In this document: in pieces, positions 1 to 6,175 of the stretch
Layout: each line of letters starts with the position of its first letter
How positions within the stretch are numbered: the stretch's first letter is position 1
Assembly (NCBI GenBank): GCA_027296925.1
Contig: JAPUIP010000806.1
Location: forward strand, 1-6,906
Origin: Candidatus Poribacteria bacterium
GTDB lineage: Bacteria; Poribacteria; WGA-4E; PCPOR2b
DNA length: 6,906 nt
Reading direction: 5' to 3'
Position numbers and translations under genes: made by a program
Notes under the pieces: generated by a model
Seen by the model: only the letters and a program-made list of their open reading frames with translations
What the model was told of the DNA's origin: nothing
Databases searched by the model: none

Positions 1-39
1 GGTAGTCACGACGAATATGACCGACTGATTAGATCCTAA
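1..39 (+). CDS. Possible 3' end of an unidentified upstream gene
   Basis: Reading from base 1, one frame is open and ends in TAA at 37-39, giving the tail GSHDEYDRLIRS. The charged, hydrophilic residues look like an ordinary protein C-terminus, and the stop lies 46 bp before the aroK start, as expected for a preceding gene in the same transcription unit. Of the other two + frames, one stops immediately and the other at 25-27. Twelve residues are too few to name a family, so this is only a plausible partial gene. Confidence 0.35.
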   Translation, partial: GSHDEYDRLIRS

Positions 40-85
40 CAAGCCGTGCCGCAACTGAACTTTGGTCGATGGGAGGGAATGGTAC

Positions 86-604
86 ATGCCGAACATTGTC
101 CTGGTTGGTTTTATGGGAACAGGCAAAACGTCGGTTGGGCAGCAACTTGCTCAACGCCTGGAGATGTCACTGATTGATACAGACGATGTGATTGAGCAGG
201 ACAGTGGAATGCGCATCGCTGACATCTTCGATCGGGACGGCGAATCTTACTTCCGGGATTTGGAGAGCGCGGCCGTTCGCAAGGTATCCGGCTTAGACAA
301 CCATGTGATTTCAACCGGCGGAGGCGTTGTGCTTCGGGAGTCAAATCTGGAAACGCTCAAGCAGAATGGAGTTGTCTTCTGTTTGACGGCAACGCCAGAG
401 GAGATCTGGGAGCATGTTGGGCATGGAACCCATCGCCCACTTCTACAGACTCCGCATCCGTTGGAGAAGATTCGACAGATGCTCGTGGATCGCGCACCAT
501 ATTACGCGCGTGCCGATTACGAAATTCTCACCACAGACTTATCGATTGAAGCGGTCACGGATAACATTATAGAGGTCTTCCAGCATGCCATCCATTCGCG
601 TTGA
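86..604 (+). CDS. aroK: Shikimate kinase
   Basis: Cytosolic enzyme that phosphorylates shikimate with ATP to shikimate 3-phosphate in aromatic amino acid synthesis. The 172-residue protein has the family's usual length. A Walker A loop GFMGTGKTS is at residues 8-16, and the shikimate-binding DTD motif is at 31-33. The conserved Arg of the YFRDLE segment is at 57, the GGG turn that holds shikimate at 78-80, the lid arginine in HRPLL at 117, and the substrate-binding Arg in DRAPYY at 136. I chose the ATG at 86 because GGGAGG at 71-76 sits 9 bp upstream and the next residues (MPNIVLVGFMG) match the usual kinase N-terminus. A TTG at 62 would add eight unconserved residues and place the Shine-Dalgarno inside the gene. 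The last 20 bp overlap aroB in another frame, suggesting translational coupling. The stop is TGA. aroL is an alternative name for the same activity; a single-copy kinase next to aroB is conventionally aroK. Confidence 0.96.
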   Translation: MPNIVLVGFMGTGKTSVGQQLAQRLEMSLIDTDDVIEQDSGMRIADIFDRDGESYFRDLESAAVRKVSGLDNHVISTGGGVVLRESNLETLKQNGVVFCLTATPEEIWEHVGHGTHRPLLQTPHPLEKIRQMLVDRAPYYARADYEILTTDLSIEAVTDNIIEVFQHAIHSR

Positions 605-1676
605 ACTCGGCGAAAATAGCTATCCGATCATTGTCGATCAAGGGGTTCTCAATCAGCTTGGATCACTGCTCAAACCGAAGGCAAAATCCGAAAAGACGCT
701 CATTGTTGTGGATGCCATTGTGAGCAAACACTACAGTAGGCCGGTGTTGGAGAGTTTATTGAGGGCTGGATTTGACTCACGAATTGTTGAAATTCCTGTG
801 GGTGAGGAACATAAGTCGCTGGAGTGGTTTGCGAAACTGCACGATCAACTGATCGATCGCCGTATGGATCGGTCATCAACGCTGATCGCGCTTGGCGGTG
901 GCGTCATCGGCGATCTCGCCGGCTTTGTCGCGGCGACGTACATGCGCGGCATCCCGTATGTGCAGGTGCCAACCACCTTGCTCGCTCAAGTCGATGCCAG
1001 CGTTGGCGGTAAAACGGCGATTAACCATCCGAAGGGTAAAAATCTCATCGGTGCCTTTCATCAACCGAAACTGGTGCTCATTGATGTGGCAACTTTGCAA
1101 TCGTTGTCGCCGCGTGATATTCGATCCGGGCTTGCCGAAATTATCAAGCACGGCGTGATTATGGATGTCCCCTTGTTTGATCAGATCGAGGCCAATCTCG
1201 ATGCCATACTCGACCTGGAAGGTTCAGTGCTGATCGACATTATCGCGAGGTCGTGTGCAGACAAGGTTAAAGTGGTGACTCAAGATGAAAAAGAGAGTGG
1301 GCTGCGCGAAATACTAAACTATGGACATACCTTCGGCCACGCGCTTGAAGCGTTAACTGATTATAATACCTACCGACACGGCGAAGCGGTCGCGATCGGC
1401 ATGAACTGTGCCGCGCAGCTTTCCGTCAACTTGGGTATGCTAGATGCCGCGGACCGGAAACGGCAAAAGAATCTCCTGCAACGTGCGGGACTCCCCGTGC
1501 ACTTTCCTTCAGAGATTCAGCCTGAACAGCTCATTGAGACGATGTATCTCGACAAAAAAGCGAGGGGCGGAAGGTTACGGCTTATTCTAGCCAAACGGAT
1601 TGGCGGAGTCATGATCCGCAACGATGTGGATGACACAACCATTGCCGAAGCAATCGCACAGTGCATGAAAGATTAA
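585..1676 (+). CDS. aroB: 3-dehydroquinate synthase
   Basis: Converts DAHP to 3-dehydroquinate, the second step of the shikimate pathway, using bound NAD and a divalent metal. The 363 residues match the usual length. NAD- and substrate-binding motifs include GEEHKS at 73-78, GGGVIGDLAGF at 104-114 and VPTTLLAQVDASVGGKTA at 128-145. Lys152 and Asn153 follow in the GKNLIG segment. The metal ligands are Glu185 in SGLAEIIKHG, His248 in NYGHTFGHA and His265 in RHGEAVAIGM, close to the numbering known for bacterial homologues. The C-terminal half is the helical metal-binding domain. The ATG at 585 lies inside the 3' end of aroK, with GAGG at 572-575 as a moderate ribosome site, so translation is probably coupled to aroK. 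aroQ follows after 27 bp. No residue looks abnormal. Confidence 0.97.
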   Translation: MPSIRVELGENSYPIIVDQGVLNQLGSLLKPKAKSEKTLIVVDAIVSKHYSRPVLESLLRAGFDSRIVEIPVGEEHKSLEWFAKLHDQLIDRRMDRSSTLIALGGGVIGDLAGFVAATYMRGIPYVQVPTTLLAQVDASVGGKTAINHPKGKNLIGAFHQPKLVLIDVATLQSLSPRDIRSGLAEIIKHGVIMDVPLFDQIEANLDAILDLEGSVLIDIIARSCADKVKVVTQDEKESGLREILNYGHTFGHALEALTDYNTYRHGEAVAIGMNCAAQLSVNLGMLDAADRKRQKNLLQRAGLPVHFPSEIQPEQLIETMYLDKKARGGRLRLILAKRIGGVMIRNDVDDTTIAEAIAQCMKD

Positions 1677-1703
1677 CGGCTTTTGGTGGGAGGGCTTGAT
1701 AAA

Positions 1704-2144
1704 ATGAACATCCTACTGATTCACGGACCGAACCTCCAACTCTTAGGTAAGCGGCAACCCGAAATCTACGGGCGCCAGACGTTAGCAGACATCAATTCAC
1801 ATCTGCGCGAAATCGCTTCGCAACGCGACGTTGAACTCAAGGTACTCCAATCCAACCACGAAGGCGAAATCGTCACCGCGATCGGAGACAACATTGATTG
1901 GGCACACGGCATCCTCATCAATCCCGCGGCTTACACGCACACCAGCGTTGCGATTCGAGATGCCTTGTCCGCTGTCAATCTCCCCGTCATTGAGATCCAC
2001 CTTTCCAATATTTATGCGCGCGAGCCCTTCCGTCATCACTCCTACGTCTCTCCTGTTGCAGTGGGCATCATCGGTGGTTTTGGCGCGTATAGCTATGACC
2101 TTGCACTGGATGCGATGGTTCATATTTTGAGGGAGAAGACTTAA
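1704..2144 (+). CDS. aroQ: Type II 3-dehydroquinate dehydratase
   Basis: Dehydrates 3-dehydroquinate to 3-dehydroshikimate, the step directly after AroB. It is the small dodecameric type II enzyme, unrelated to type I AroD. The 146-residue length is typical. The N-terminal signature GPNLQLLGKRQPEIYG (8-23) contains the flexible-lid Arg17 and the catalytic Tyr22. The QSNHEGE motif is at 49-55 and INPAAYTHTS, with the substrate-binding Asn, at 72-81. EIHLSNI at 97-103 carries the catalytic-base partner Glu97 and general acid His99; REPFRHHS follows at 106-113. I chose the ATG at 1704 because GGGAGGG at 1688-1694 ends 9 bp upstream and MNILLIHGPN is the standard start. A TTG at 1683 would precede the Shine-Dalgarno. 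It sits 27 bp after aroB, probably in the same operon. A toxin-like gene remnant begins immediately after the stop, so the operon may once have continued differently. Confidence 0.96.
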   Translation: MNILLIHGPNLQLLGKRQPEIYGRQTLADINSHLREIASQRDVELKVLQSNHEGEIVTAIGDNIDWAHGILINPAAYTHTSVAIRDALSAVNLPVIEIHLSNIYAREPFRHHSYVSPVAVGIIGGFGAYSYDLALDAMVHILREKT

Positions 2145-2145
2145 T

Positions 2146-2370
2146 CGAACATTCGTCAGAATTGTCCTCGACACGCACATCTGGGTTGAGTGGGTGCACA
2201 GCGATGAGCGACTTACCAACACACAAGCAGAGATTATGGAAACACCAATCGATGCCTCCGTCGAATTGCCCGTTCCCTCATCAGTTGTGATCAAAAACGC
2301 TTCGATTATTGGGTACGTACAGACTTCCAGAACCATGCGAATTATAGGCGCAACGAGCATTAATTTGTAA
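2146..2370 (+). pseudogene. Decayed PIN-domain (VapC-like) toxin fragment
   Basis: An open frame with no usable start codon runs from just after the aroQ stop to TAA at 2368-2370. At 2164-2214 it encodes VLDTHIWVEWVHSDERL, which closely resembles the first strand and helix of PIN-domain VapC toxins (typically LLDTHIWLWW.., with the first metal-binding Asp, here encoded at 2170). What follows looks collapsed. VELPVPSS (2260-2283) recalls the segment just after the central WEVA..L region, which is absent. VVIKNASIIGYVQT (2284-2325) recalls the C-terminal strand of the form VTxDxxIIxYPxVxT. The simplest reading is a PIN gene that lost its start and about two thirds of its middle, including the acidic residues that complete the nuclease site. 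VapC cleaves RNA in intact systems, but this fragment should be inactive. No antitoxin gene is visible between it and aroQ. The family call rests on recalled motifs, not on a search. Confidence 0.5.
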
Positions 2371-2390
2371 AACTTCCCAATTTCCAAAAC

Positions 2391-2417
2391 CTGATCCGAC
2401 TCAGTATGAGTCATCAG
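2391..2417 (+). promoter_or_regulatory. Bulged stem-loop in the efp leader
   Basis: CTGAT (2391-2395) pairs with ATCAG (2413-2417), and GACTCA (2398-2403) pairs with TGAGTC (2407-2412). This gives 11 base pairs interrupted only by a CC bulge, with a GTA loop. The element ends 15 bp before the AAGGAG ribosome site of efp. There is no T-tract behind it, so it is not a typical intrinsic terminator. As DNA, GACTCA-GTA-TGAGTC could also be an operator palindrome. Function is inferred only from position. Confidence 0.4.
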
Positions 2418-2444
2418 AAAATGATAAGATTCAAGGAGAATTCT

Positions 2445-3002
2445 ATGGCAGCACTCAATGATCTCCGGAACGGTTTAGTCGTCAGACTGAATGACGCCAT
2501 TTATACCATCGTGGATTGTCAACATGTCAAGCCTGGCAAAGGTGGGGCCTTCGCTCGCACCAAGCTCAAACGGGTTACCGATGGCTCGGTGATTGACCGG
2601 ACGTTCCGCTCAAATGACACCGTCGAAACCGTTCGGCTCGAAGAACGCGAAATGCAGTACATGTACAGTGATGGCGATCTACTCCATTTTATGGACAGCG
2701 AGACATTCGATCAACAAGCCCTATCGGAAGATCTCGTTGGAGATGCGATGCAGTTCCTCAAAGAGGGGGACAACATCAAAGTCAAAGTCGACGGGAATAC
2801 CCCTATAACGGTTGAATTGCCGACATTTGTTCAACTCAAAATTGTCGAGACAGACCCTGGCGTGCGCGGCGATACCGCCAGTGGCGGCTCAAAGCCAGCG
2901 ACGTTGGAAACCGGTGGGGTTGTTCAGGTTCCCTTATTTGTAAAAAACGGTTCAACCATCAAAGTGGATACCCGTACAGGAACGTACGTAGAGAGGGTTT
3001 AG
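2445..3002 (+). CDS. efp: Elongation factor P
   Basis: Binds the ribosome between the P and E sites and restarts ribosomes stalled at polyproline stretches. At 185 residues it has the standard length. The three beta-barrel domains are visible in order. The KOW-like N-domain spans about 1-62, with the modification loop HVKPGKGGAF at 27-36. A central OB fold lies at about 66-127. The C-terminal OB fold carries the family signature from Lys150 onward (KPATLETGGVVQVPLFV, then NG at 168-169). The loop tip is Lys32, equivalent to E. coli Lys34. A lysine rather than arginine there fits lysine-type activation (EpmA or YmfI-like), not EarP rhamnosylation, although no modification enzyme is in the window. 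The ATG at 2445 has AAGGAG at 2433-2438, six bases upstream. An upstream in-frame ATG at 2406 falls inside a stem-loop and lacks a ribosome site. accB starts 3 bp after the TAG stop, so the two are surely co-transcribed. Confidence 0.97.
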   Translation: MAALNDLRNGLVVRLNDAIYTIVDCQHVKPGKGGAFARTKLKRVTDGSVIDRTFRSNDTVETVRLEEREMQYMYSDGDLLHFMDSETFDQQALSEDLVGDAMQFLKEGDNIKVKVDGNTPITVELPTFVQLKIVETDPGVRGDTASGGSKPATLETGGVVQVPLFVKNGSTIKVDTRTGTYVERV

Positions 3003-3005
3003 CCC

Positions 3006-3473
3006 ATGCCCGAAGACACAACCCCAACCGCCATTGATCTGCTCCAGCAAGTTTGTGACATCATGGAGGACCGGGAGCTGGCGGAGGTTTACCTGCACGA
3101 AGGCGAGGTCACCTTGAGGGTTCGACGGGACAATGAGCCCGTCCGCGAATCGTACCCCAATCGCCCTAACGGGACCGCCGGCACCGCAACAGAGCAGACG
3201 CCTTCGCTCCTCGCACAACTGCCACAGAAGATTGGGGAACTCATTCGATCGCCAATGCCGGGGACGTTTTATCGGTCACCCTCGCCAGAGGAACCTCACT
3301 ATGTGGAGGTCGGCAGCGTTGTCACCGAAACCGATACATTGTGCTTGATTGAAGCGATGAAAATCTTTAACACCGTCGAAGCCGGCTTTCCCTGCGAAAT
3401 TATCGAGATGCTCGTTGAAAATGGCACTGCCGTTGAGTTTGATCAGCCGCTGTTTCGTGTGAAGCGTGCGTAA
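3006..3473 (+). CDS. accB: Biotin carboxyl carrier protein of acetyl-CoA carboxylase
   Basis: Carries biotin between the biotin carboxylase AccC and the carboxyltransferase AccAD, the first committed step of fatty acid synthesis. The 155 residues fit the family. An N-terminal segment (about 7-41) has the usual helix-strand pattern that binds AccC. A Pro/Gly/Thr-rich linker spans about 45-68. The biotinyl domain follows from RSPMPGTFYRSPSPEEP at 81-97, which includes the thumb insert typical of acetyl-CoA carboxylase carriers. The biotin-acceptor lysine is Lys119 in EAMKIFN; the textbook form is EAMKLMN, so the two residues after Lys differ conservatively. The ATG at 3006 lies 3 bp after efp, with GAGAGG at 2991-2996 as a modest ribosome site. 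accC follows after a 40-bp gap without a terminator. Biotinylation would need BirA, which is not in the window. Confidence 0.95.
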   Translation: MPEDTTPTAIDLLQQVCDIMEDRELAEVYLHEGEVTLRVRRDNEPVRESYPNRPNGTAGTATEQTPSLLAQLPQKIGELIRSPMPGTFYRSPSPEEPHYVEVGSVVTETDTLCLIEAMKIFNTVEAGFPCEIIEMLVENGTAVEFDQPLFRVKRA

Positions 3474-3513
3474 TAAACCGAAGTGATGTGTGACTTGAAC
3501 GGAATCAACGTGT

Positions 3514-4884
3514 ATGTTTAAGAAAATCTTAATTGCAAACCGCGGCGAAATTGCGGTACGGATCATCCGTGCCTGCCGGGATATGAACATCGCAACGGTT
3601 GCTGTCTATTCGACCGCCGACCGAGACTCTCTGCACGTCAAGTATGCAGATGAGTGTTACTGCATCGGTCCGCCCACTCCGACCGAAAGTTACCTGAAAC
3701 ACTCGAATATCATTACGGTTGCCGAACTGACAAATGCGGATGCTATCCACCCGGGTGCCGGGTTTTTGGCGGAGGATGCACAATTTGCTGAGATCTGTCA
3801 AGCTCACCAAATTACCTTCATCGGCCCCACCGTCGAAAACGTGAGAACAATGGGAGATAAGGCGGAAGCGAAGGAAACGATGGCAAAGGCTGGACTCAAA
3901 CTCGTGCCCGGTAGTCGCAGCAGCCGTCACGGTCTTCGGCGAAGTCTGAGGCGAGGCGTGATTGAAAATGTTGAGGAGGCGGTCGAACTCGCGGAGAAGA
4001 TTGGCTATCCGGTTGGTATTAAGGCGGTAGCCGGTGGCGGTGGCCGGGGTATAAGACTTGCCCACAATAGCATGAGTCTGGTGAATCTCTTCTACACTGC
4101 GAAAGCAGAAGCCAAATCTGCGTTTGGCAACGCCGAGGTGTATGTTGAAAAGTGGATCGAGAATGCCCGCCACATTGAGGTACAGGTCCTGGGGGATAAT
4201 CACGGAAACGTCATCCATCTCGGCGAACGGGAGTGCTCCATTCAGCGGAAACGCCAGAAATTGGTTGAGGAAACACCTTCCCCGTCGCTGCCTCCAAAGG
4301 TGAGCGGTGAAATTTGCAGGTCCGCCGCCAAAGCTGCAAAAGCAATCGGCTTTAGGAACGCCGGCACCATTGAGTTCGTTGTGGATGCGGAGGACAACTT
4401 TTACTTTCTTGAGATGAACACGCGCATCCAAGTGGAGCACACTATCACTGAAATGGTCACGGGAATCGATCTACTCAAAGCACAGATCTGTTTAGCAGCA
4501 GGCGAAGAGCTCGGATACAGCCAGTCGGACGTTCAAGTGAACGGGCATGCGATCGAGTGTCGCATCAACGCAGAAGACCCCGCGAACAGTTTCAAGCCTT
4601 CTCCCGGCAAGGTCGATGCCTATCTACCGCCGGGGGGGATCGGTATACGGGTGGACAGCTACATCTACCCCGGCTATGTTGTGCCGCCTTATTACGATTC
4701 GTTGGTCGCGAAGCTGATCGCACACGGCAGAGACAGAGCGGAAGCAATCGCTCGTGTCAAACGTGCTTTAAGGGAGTTTACGATTGAAGGAATTCAGACG
4801 ACGCTGCCGCTCCATGAGAAGATTATGAATGATGAACGTTTTGTCAATCGACAGATTTTTACAAACTTTTTGGATTCAGATTAA
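3514..4884 (+). CDS. accC: Biotin carboxylase subunit of acetyl-CoA carboxylase, divergent
   Basis: ATP-dependent carboxylation of biotin on AccB. The 456 residues are slightly longer than usual (about 450). An N-terminal lobe (1-114) begins MFKKILIANRGEIAVRIIRA. The ATP-grasp domain contains Lys115 in MGDK, Lys170 before the glycine loop GGGGRG (174-179), His220 and Glu222 in ARHIEVQ, and Lys249. Also present are Glu287, Glu300, Asn302 and Arg304 in EMNTRIQVEH, and Arg350 in ECRINAEDP. These correspond to the metal, ATP and biotin residues of the E. coli enzyme, so activity is likely. Oddities are a basic insertion RSSRHGLRRSLRRG at 135-148 where most homologues have a two-residue turn after PGS, HPGAGFLAED for the usual HPGYGFLSEN (Tyr82 to Ala), Gly168 in YPVGIK, and Arg247 where His or Asn is usual. 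Thr310 also replaces Pro in QVEHPVTE. The start has only a weak GGAA upstream. A carboxylase of another biotin enzyme is possible, but the adjacent accB favours AccC. Confidence 0.93.
   Translation: MFKKILIANRGEIAVRIIRACRDMNIATVAVYSTADRDSLHVKYADECYCIGPPTPTESYLKHSNIITVAELTNADAIHPGAGFLAEDAQFAEICQAHQITFIGPTVENVRTMGDKAEAKETMAKAGLKLVPGSRSSRHGLRRSLRRGVIENVEEAVELAEKIGYPVGIKAVAGGGGRGIRLAHNSMSLVNLFYTAKAEAKSAFGNAEVYVEKWIENARHIEVQVLGDNHGNVIHLGERECSIQRKRQKLVEETPSPSLPPKVSGEICRSAAKAAKAIGFRNAGTIEFVVDAEDNFYFLEMNTRIQVEHTITEMVTGIDLLKAQICLAAGEELGYSQSDVQVNGHAIECRINAEDPANSFKPSPGKVDAYLPPGGIGIRVDSYIYPGYVVPPYYDSLVAKLIAHGRDRAEAIARVKRALREFTIEGIQTTLPLHEKIMNDERFVNRQIFTNFLDSD
3916..3957 (+). other. In-frame insertion encoding a basic loop in accC
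   Basis: These 42 bases encode RSSRHGLRRSLRRG (residues 135-148), six Arg and one His in fourteen residues, placed directly after the conserved VPGS motif. The E. coli protein has 17 residues between VPGS and IGYP, whereas this one has 28. The reading frame is preserved on both sides. The DNA contains short palindromes (CCGTCACGG at 3924-3932 and CTTCGGCGAAG at 3933-3943). That is compatible with a small inserted repeat, but could be chance. Confidence 0.5.
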
Positions 4885-4932
4885 ATCGAATCCATGCGCT
4901 TTGAGACAAAGTCCGAAATCCAGATTTTATGT

Positions 4933-5637
4933 ATGCCTGCTTCCATTGACGTTGTTTTCACACCAGACCTCCTGCCCTTTTCAGACCCCACCGACAAAAC
5001 CGTTGTTGTCGCCGATATTCTGCGCGCCACCACGACCATCACGTGCGCCGTGGCAAACGGTGCAACCGGTATCGCGCCTGTCCTGACTCCCGCTGATGCA
5101 TTTCGCGTCGCAACGAATCAACCCGGCATCCTGATTGGTGGTGAGCGTCATGGGAAAAAGGTTGACGGTTTCGATCTCGGGAATTCGCCGCGTGAGTATG
5201 CCGAAGCGGTCGTTTCCGGCAAGCGGATTGTTATGACAACGACAAACGGAACGCGCACCCTAAAAGCGTGCCGTTCTGCAAAAAGCATTCTCGTCGGGTC
5301 ATTCCTTAATCTTCAAGCCGTGATCAGCGAAATTGCGCAAGTCGAAGGGGATGTAGTCTTTGCATGCGCCGGACGCGAAGGTGGCTTCTGTATGGAGGAC
5401 ACCGTTTTCGCGGGCGCATGTGTGGCGGCGCTAAAGCGTGCTCAACTGACAGATGCCGCCCAAGCCGCAAGAATCCTCTATCTGGAGCATCGCGACGAAC
5501 TGCGCGGCATGTTGACAAATTCCTACCACGGTCAATACCTCGCTAGCATTGGATTGGCGGCAGATGTCGAGTTCTGCGCCCAGATGAATCTCGTTGACGT
5601 TGTGCCCCGCCAGATTGATGGGTGGATTGTTGCGTGA
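4933..5637 (+). CDS. comB: Predicted 2-phosphosulfolactate phosphatase (ComB family)
   Basis: ComB removes phosphate from (R)-2-phospho-3-sulfolactate to give sulfolactate, a step of coenzyme M synthesis in methanogens. In bacteria the family may serve sulfolactate or other sulfonate metabolism, or act on an unknown phosphate ester. Family motifs are visible in order: SIDVVFTP near the start, ADILRATTTI at 27-36, GGERHGKKVDGFDLGNSP at 69-86 and TTTNGTRTL at 102-110. CAGREGGFCMEDTVFAG follows at 145-161, then SYHGQYL at 197-203 and VDVVP at 221-225. From the ATG at 4933 the protein has 234 residues, a normal family length, and SIDVVFTP falls where homologues begin. An ATG at 4894 would add 13 residues (MRFETKSEIQILC) that look unconserved; neither start has a good Shine-Dalgarno. 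It follows accC by 48 bp (9 bp if 4894 is used), probably co-transcribed. No comA, comC or sulfonate transporter is present, so the physiological substrate is uncertain. Confidence 0.85.
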   Translation: MPASIDVVFTPDLLPFSDPTDKTVVVADILRATTTITCAVANGATGIAPVLTPADAFRVATNQPGILIGGERHGKKVDGFDLGNSPREYAEAVVSGKRIVMTTTNGTRTLKACRSAKSILVGSFLNLQAVISEIAQVEGDVVFACAGREGGFCMEDTVFAGACVAALKRAQLTDAAQAARILYLEHRDELRGMLTNSYHGQYLASIGLAADVEFCAQMNLVDVVPRQIDGWIVA

Positions 5638-5713
5638 TGTTCAGAAACGCAATGTGCACCACTATGAACTCATCGTTCACTCGTTTGGGGCTCGCAAGAG
5701 GGGAAAGTGGAAC

Positions 5714-5836
5714 ATATTCAGTAGTCCGCAACAGTACACGATCTGTCATCTTGAGCCAAGCGAAAGATCTCACTATTTCTGGATGAGGGAGATTCTTCAC
5801 TTCGTTCAGAATGACATCTTGCGAACTACTGATATT
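5714..5836. repeat. Nested inverted repeat, MITE- or REP-like intergenic element
   Basis: The inner arms are 28 bp each, 5744-5771 and 5789-5816, and match at 21 of 28 positions around a 17-bp loop. The arms begin TGTCAT and end GATCTC on the left, and begin GAGATTC and end ATGACA on the right. This is the pattern of a widespread family of bacterial intergenic repeats that gives spurious protein stretches such as CHxEPSExS...EILxFVQND when translated, exactly as seen here. An outer pair of arms, CAGTAGTCCGCAA at 5719-5731 and TTGCGAACTACTG at 5819-5831 (12 of 13 matching), flanks the inner palindrome, and ATATT lies on the outer side of both. I see no clear target-site duplication and no encoded transposase. 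The RNA could fold into a long stem 77 bp after the comB stop. Confidence 0.8.
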
Positions 5837-5915
5837 GGATGTTTTTGTGGACCTCGATGTGAGAATCGAAATGGTAAAATCAAATCACCAAAACACCATG
5901 CCGAACTTGACGTTT

Positions 5916-5937
5916 TGCGAGTTGAATTAAACTCGCA
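5916..5937. repeat. Perfect 8-bp hairpin
   Basis: TGCGAGTT (5916-5923) and AACTCGCA (5930-5937) pair perfectly around the loop GAATTA. Neither strand has a T-tract after the stem, so it is not a standard terminator. The longer pair TTTTGCG (5913-5919) and CGCAAAA (5964-5970) could form an alternative outer stem. A related single copy, TTTTGCGAATTGAGT, recurs at 6039-6053 and matches 13 of 15 bases of 5913-5927. Function unknown. Confidence 0.45.
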
Positions 5938-6135
5938 GGATTGGACAAAAGTCACAAACGTAGCGCAAAAGAAAACCCCGCCAAAAAAACGAGGTGAATT
6001 GTGGAAAGTGAGACGTTTTCCCCTTCAGTAGCTAACACTTTTGCGAATTGAGTCATCCGGGCGAAGAAACCAGGAAAGCGCCAAATGTAAAACTCACGAA
6101 AAGCAAAGTCTTTCTATCACTGGGTTTTGGAAAGA

Positions 6136-6168
6136 AGTCTGACATTTGCGCCACTATGTCAGATTTTT
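6136..6168 (+). terminator. Candidate + strand intrinsic terminator
   Basis: TCTGACAT (6138-6145) pairs perfectly with ATGTCAGA (6156-6163). The stem can be extended by a G-T and an A-T pair, the loop is 10 bases, and TTTTT follows at 6164-6168. The stem is AT-rich, so it may be weak. It is correctly placed to stop transcripts coming from comB, about 500 bp after that gene. Confidence 0.5.
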
Positions 6169-6175
6169 GAGGCAC

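Noticed and set aside
1797..2414. Open frame of 205 codons on the - strand opposite aroQ and the PIN remnant
   Set aside because: Most of it is antisense to the well-supported aroQ. A stretch reading IGVSIISACVLV looks PIN-like, but it lies opposite the forward PIN fragment and is probably chance.
2406..2444. Upstream start for efp at 2406
   Set aside because: It would add MSHQKMIRFKENS from within a stem-loop, without a ribosome site. The ATG at 2445 has AAGGAG at ideal spacing and gives the standard 185 residues.
3529..4440. Open frame of 303 codons on the - strand inside accC
   Set aside because: It is fully antisense to accC, which has unambiguous conserved motifs, and the protein shows no recognisable domain.
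5594..6031. Open frame of 145 codons on the + strand
   Set aside because: It starts inside comB, has no ribosome site, and its only recognisable stretch (CHLEPSERSHYF ... EILHFVQND) is the known translation artefact of an inverted intergenic repeat.
6077..6152. Loose inverted similarity between GCGCCAAATGT and ACATTTGCGCC, a possible competitor of the + strand terminator
   Set aside because: The pairing needs an indel and only six bases match in a row, too little to claim an attenuator.
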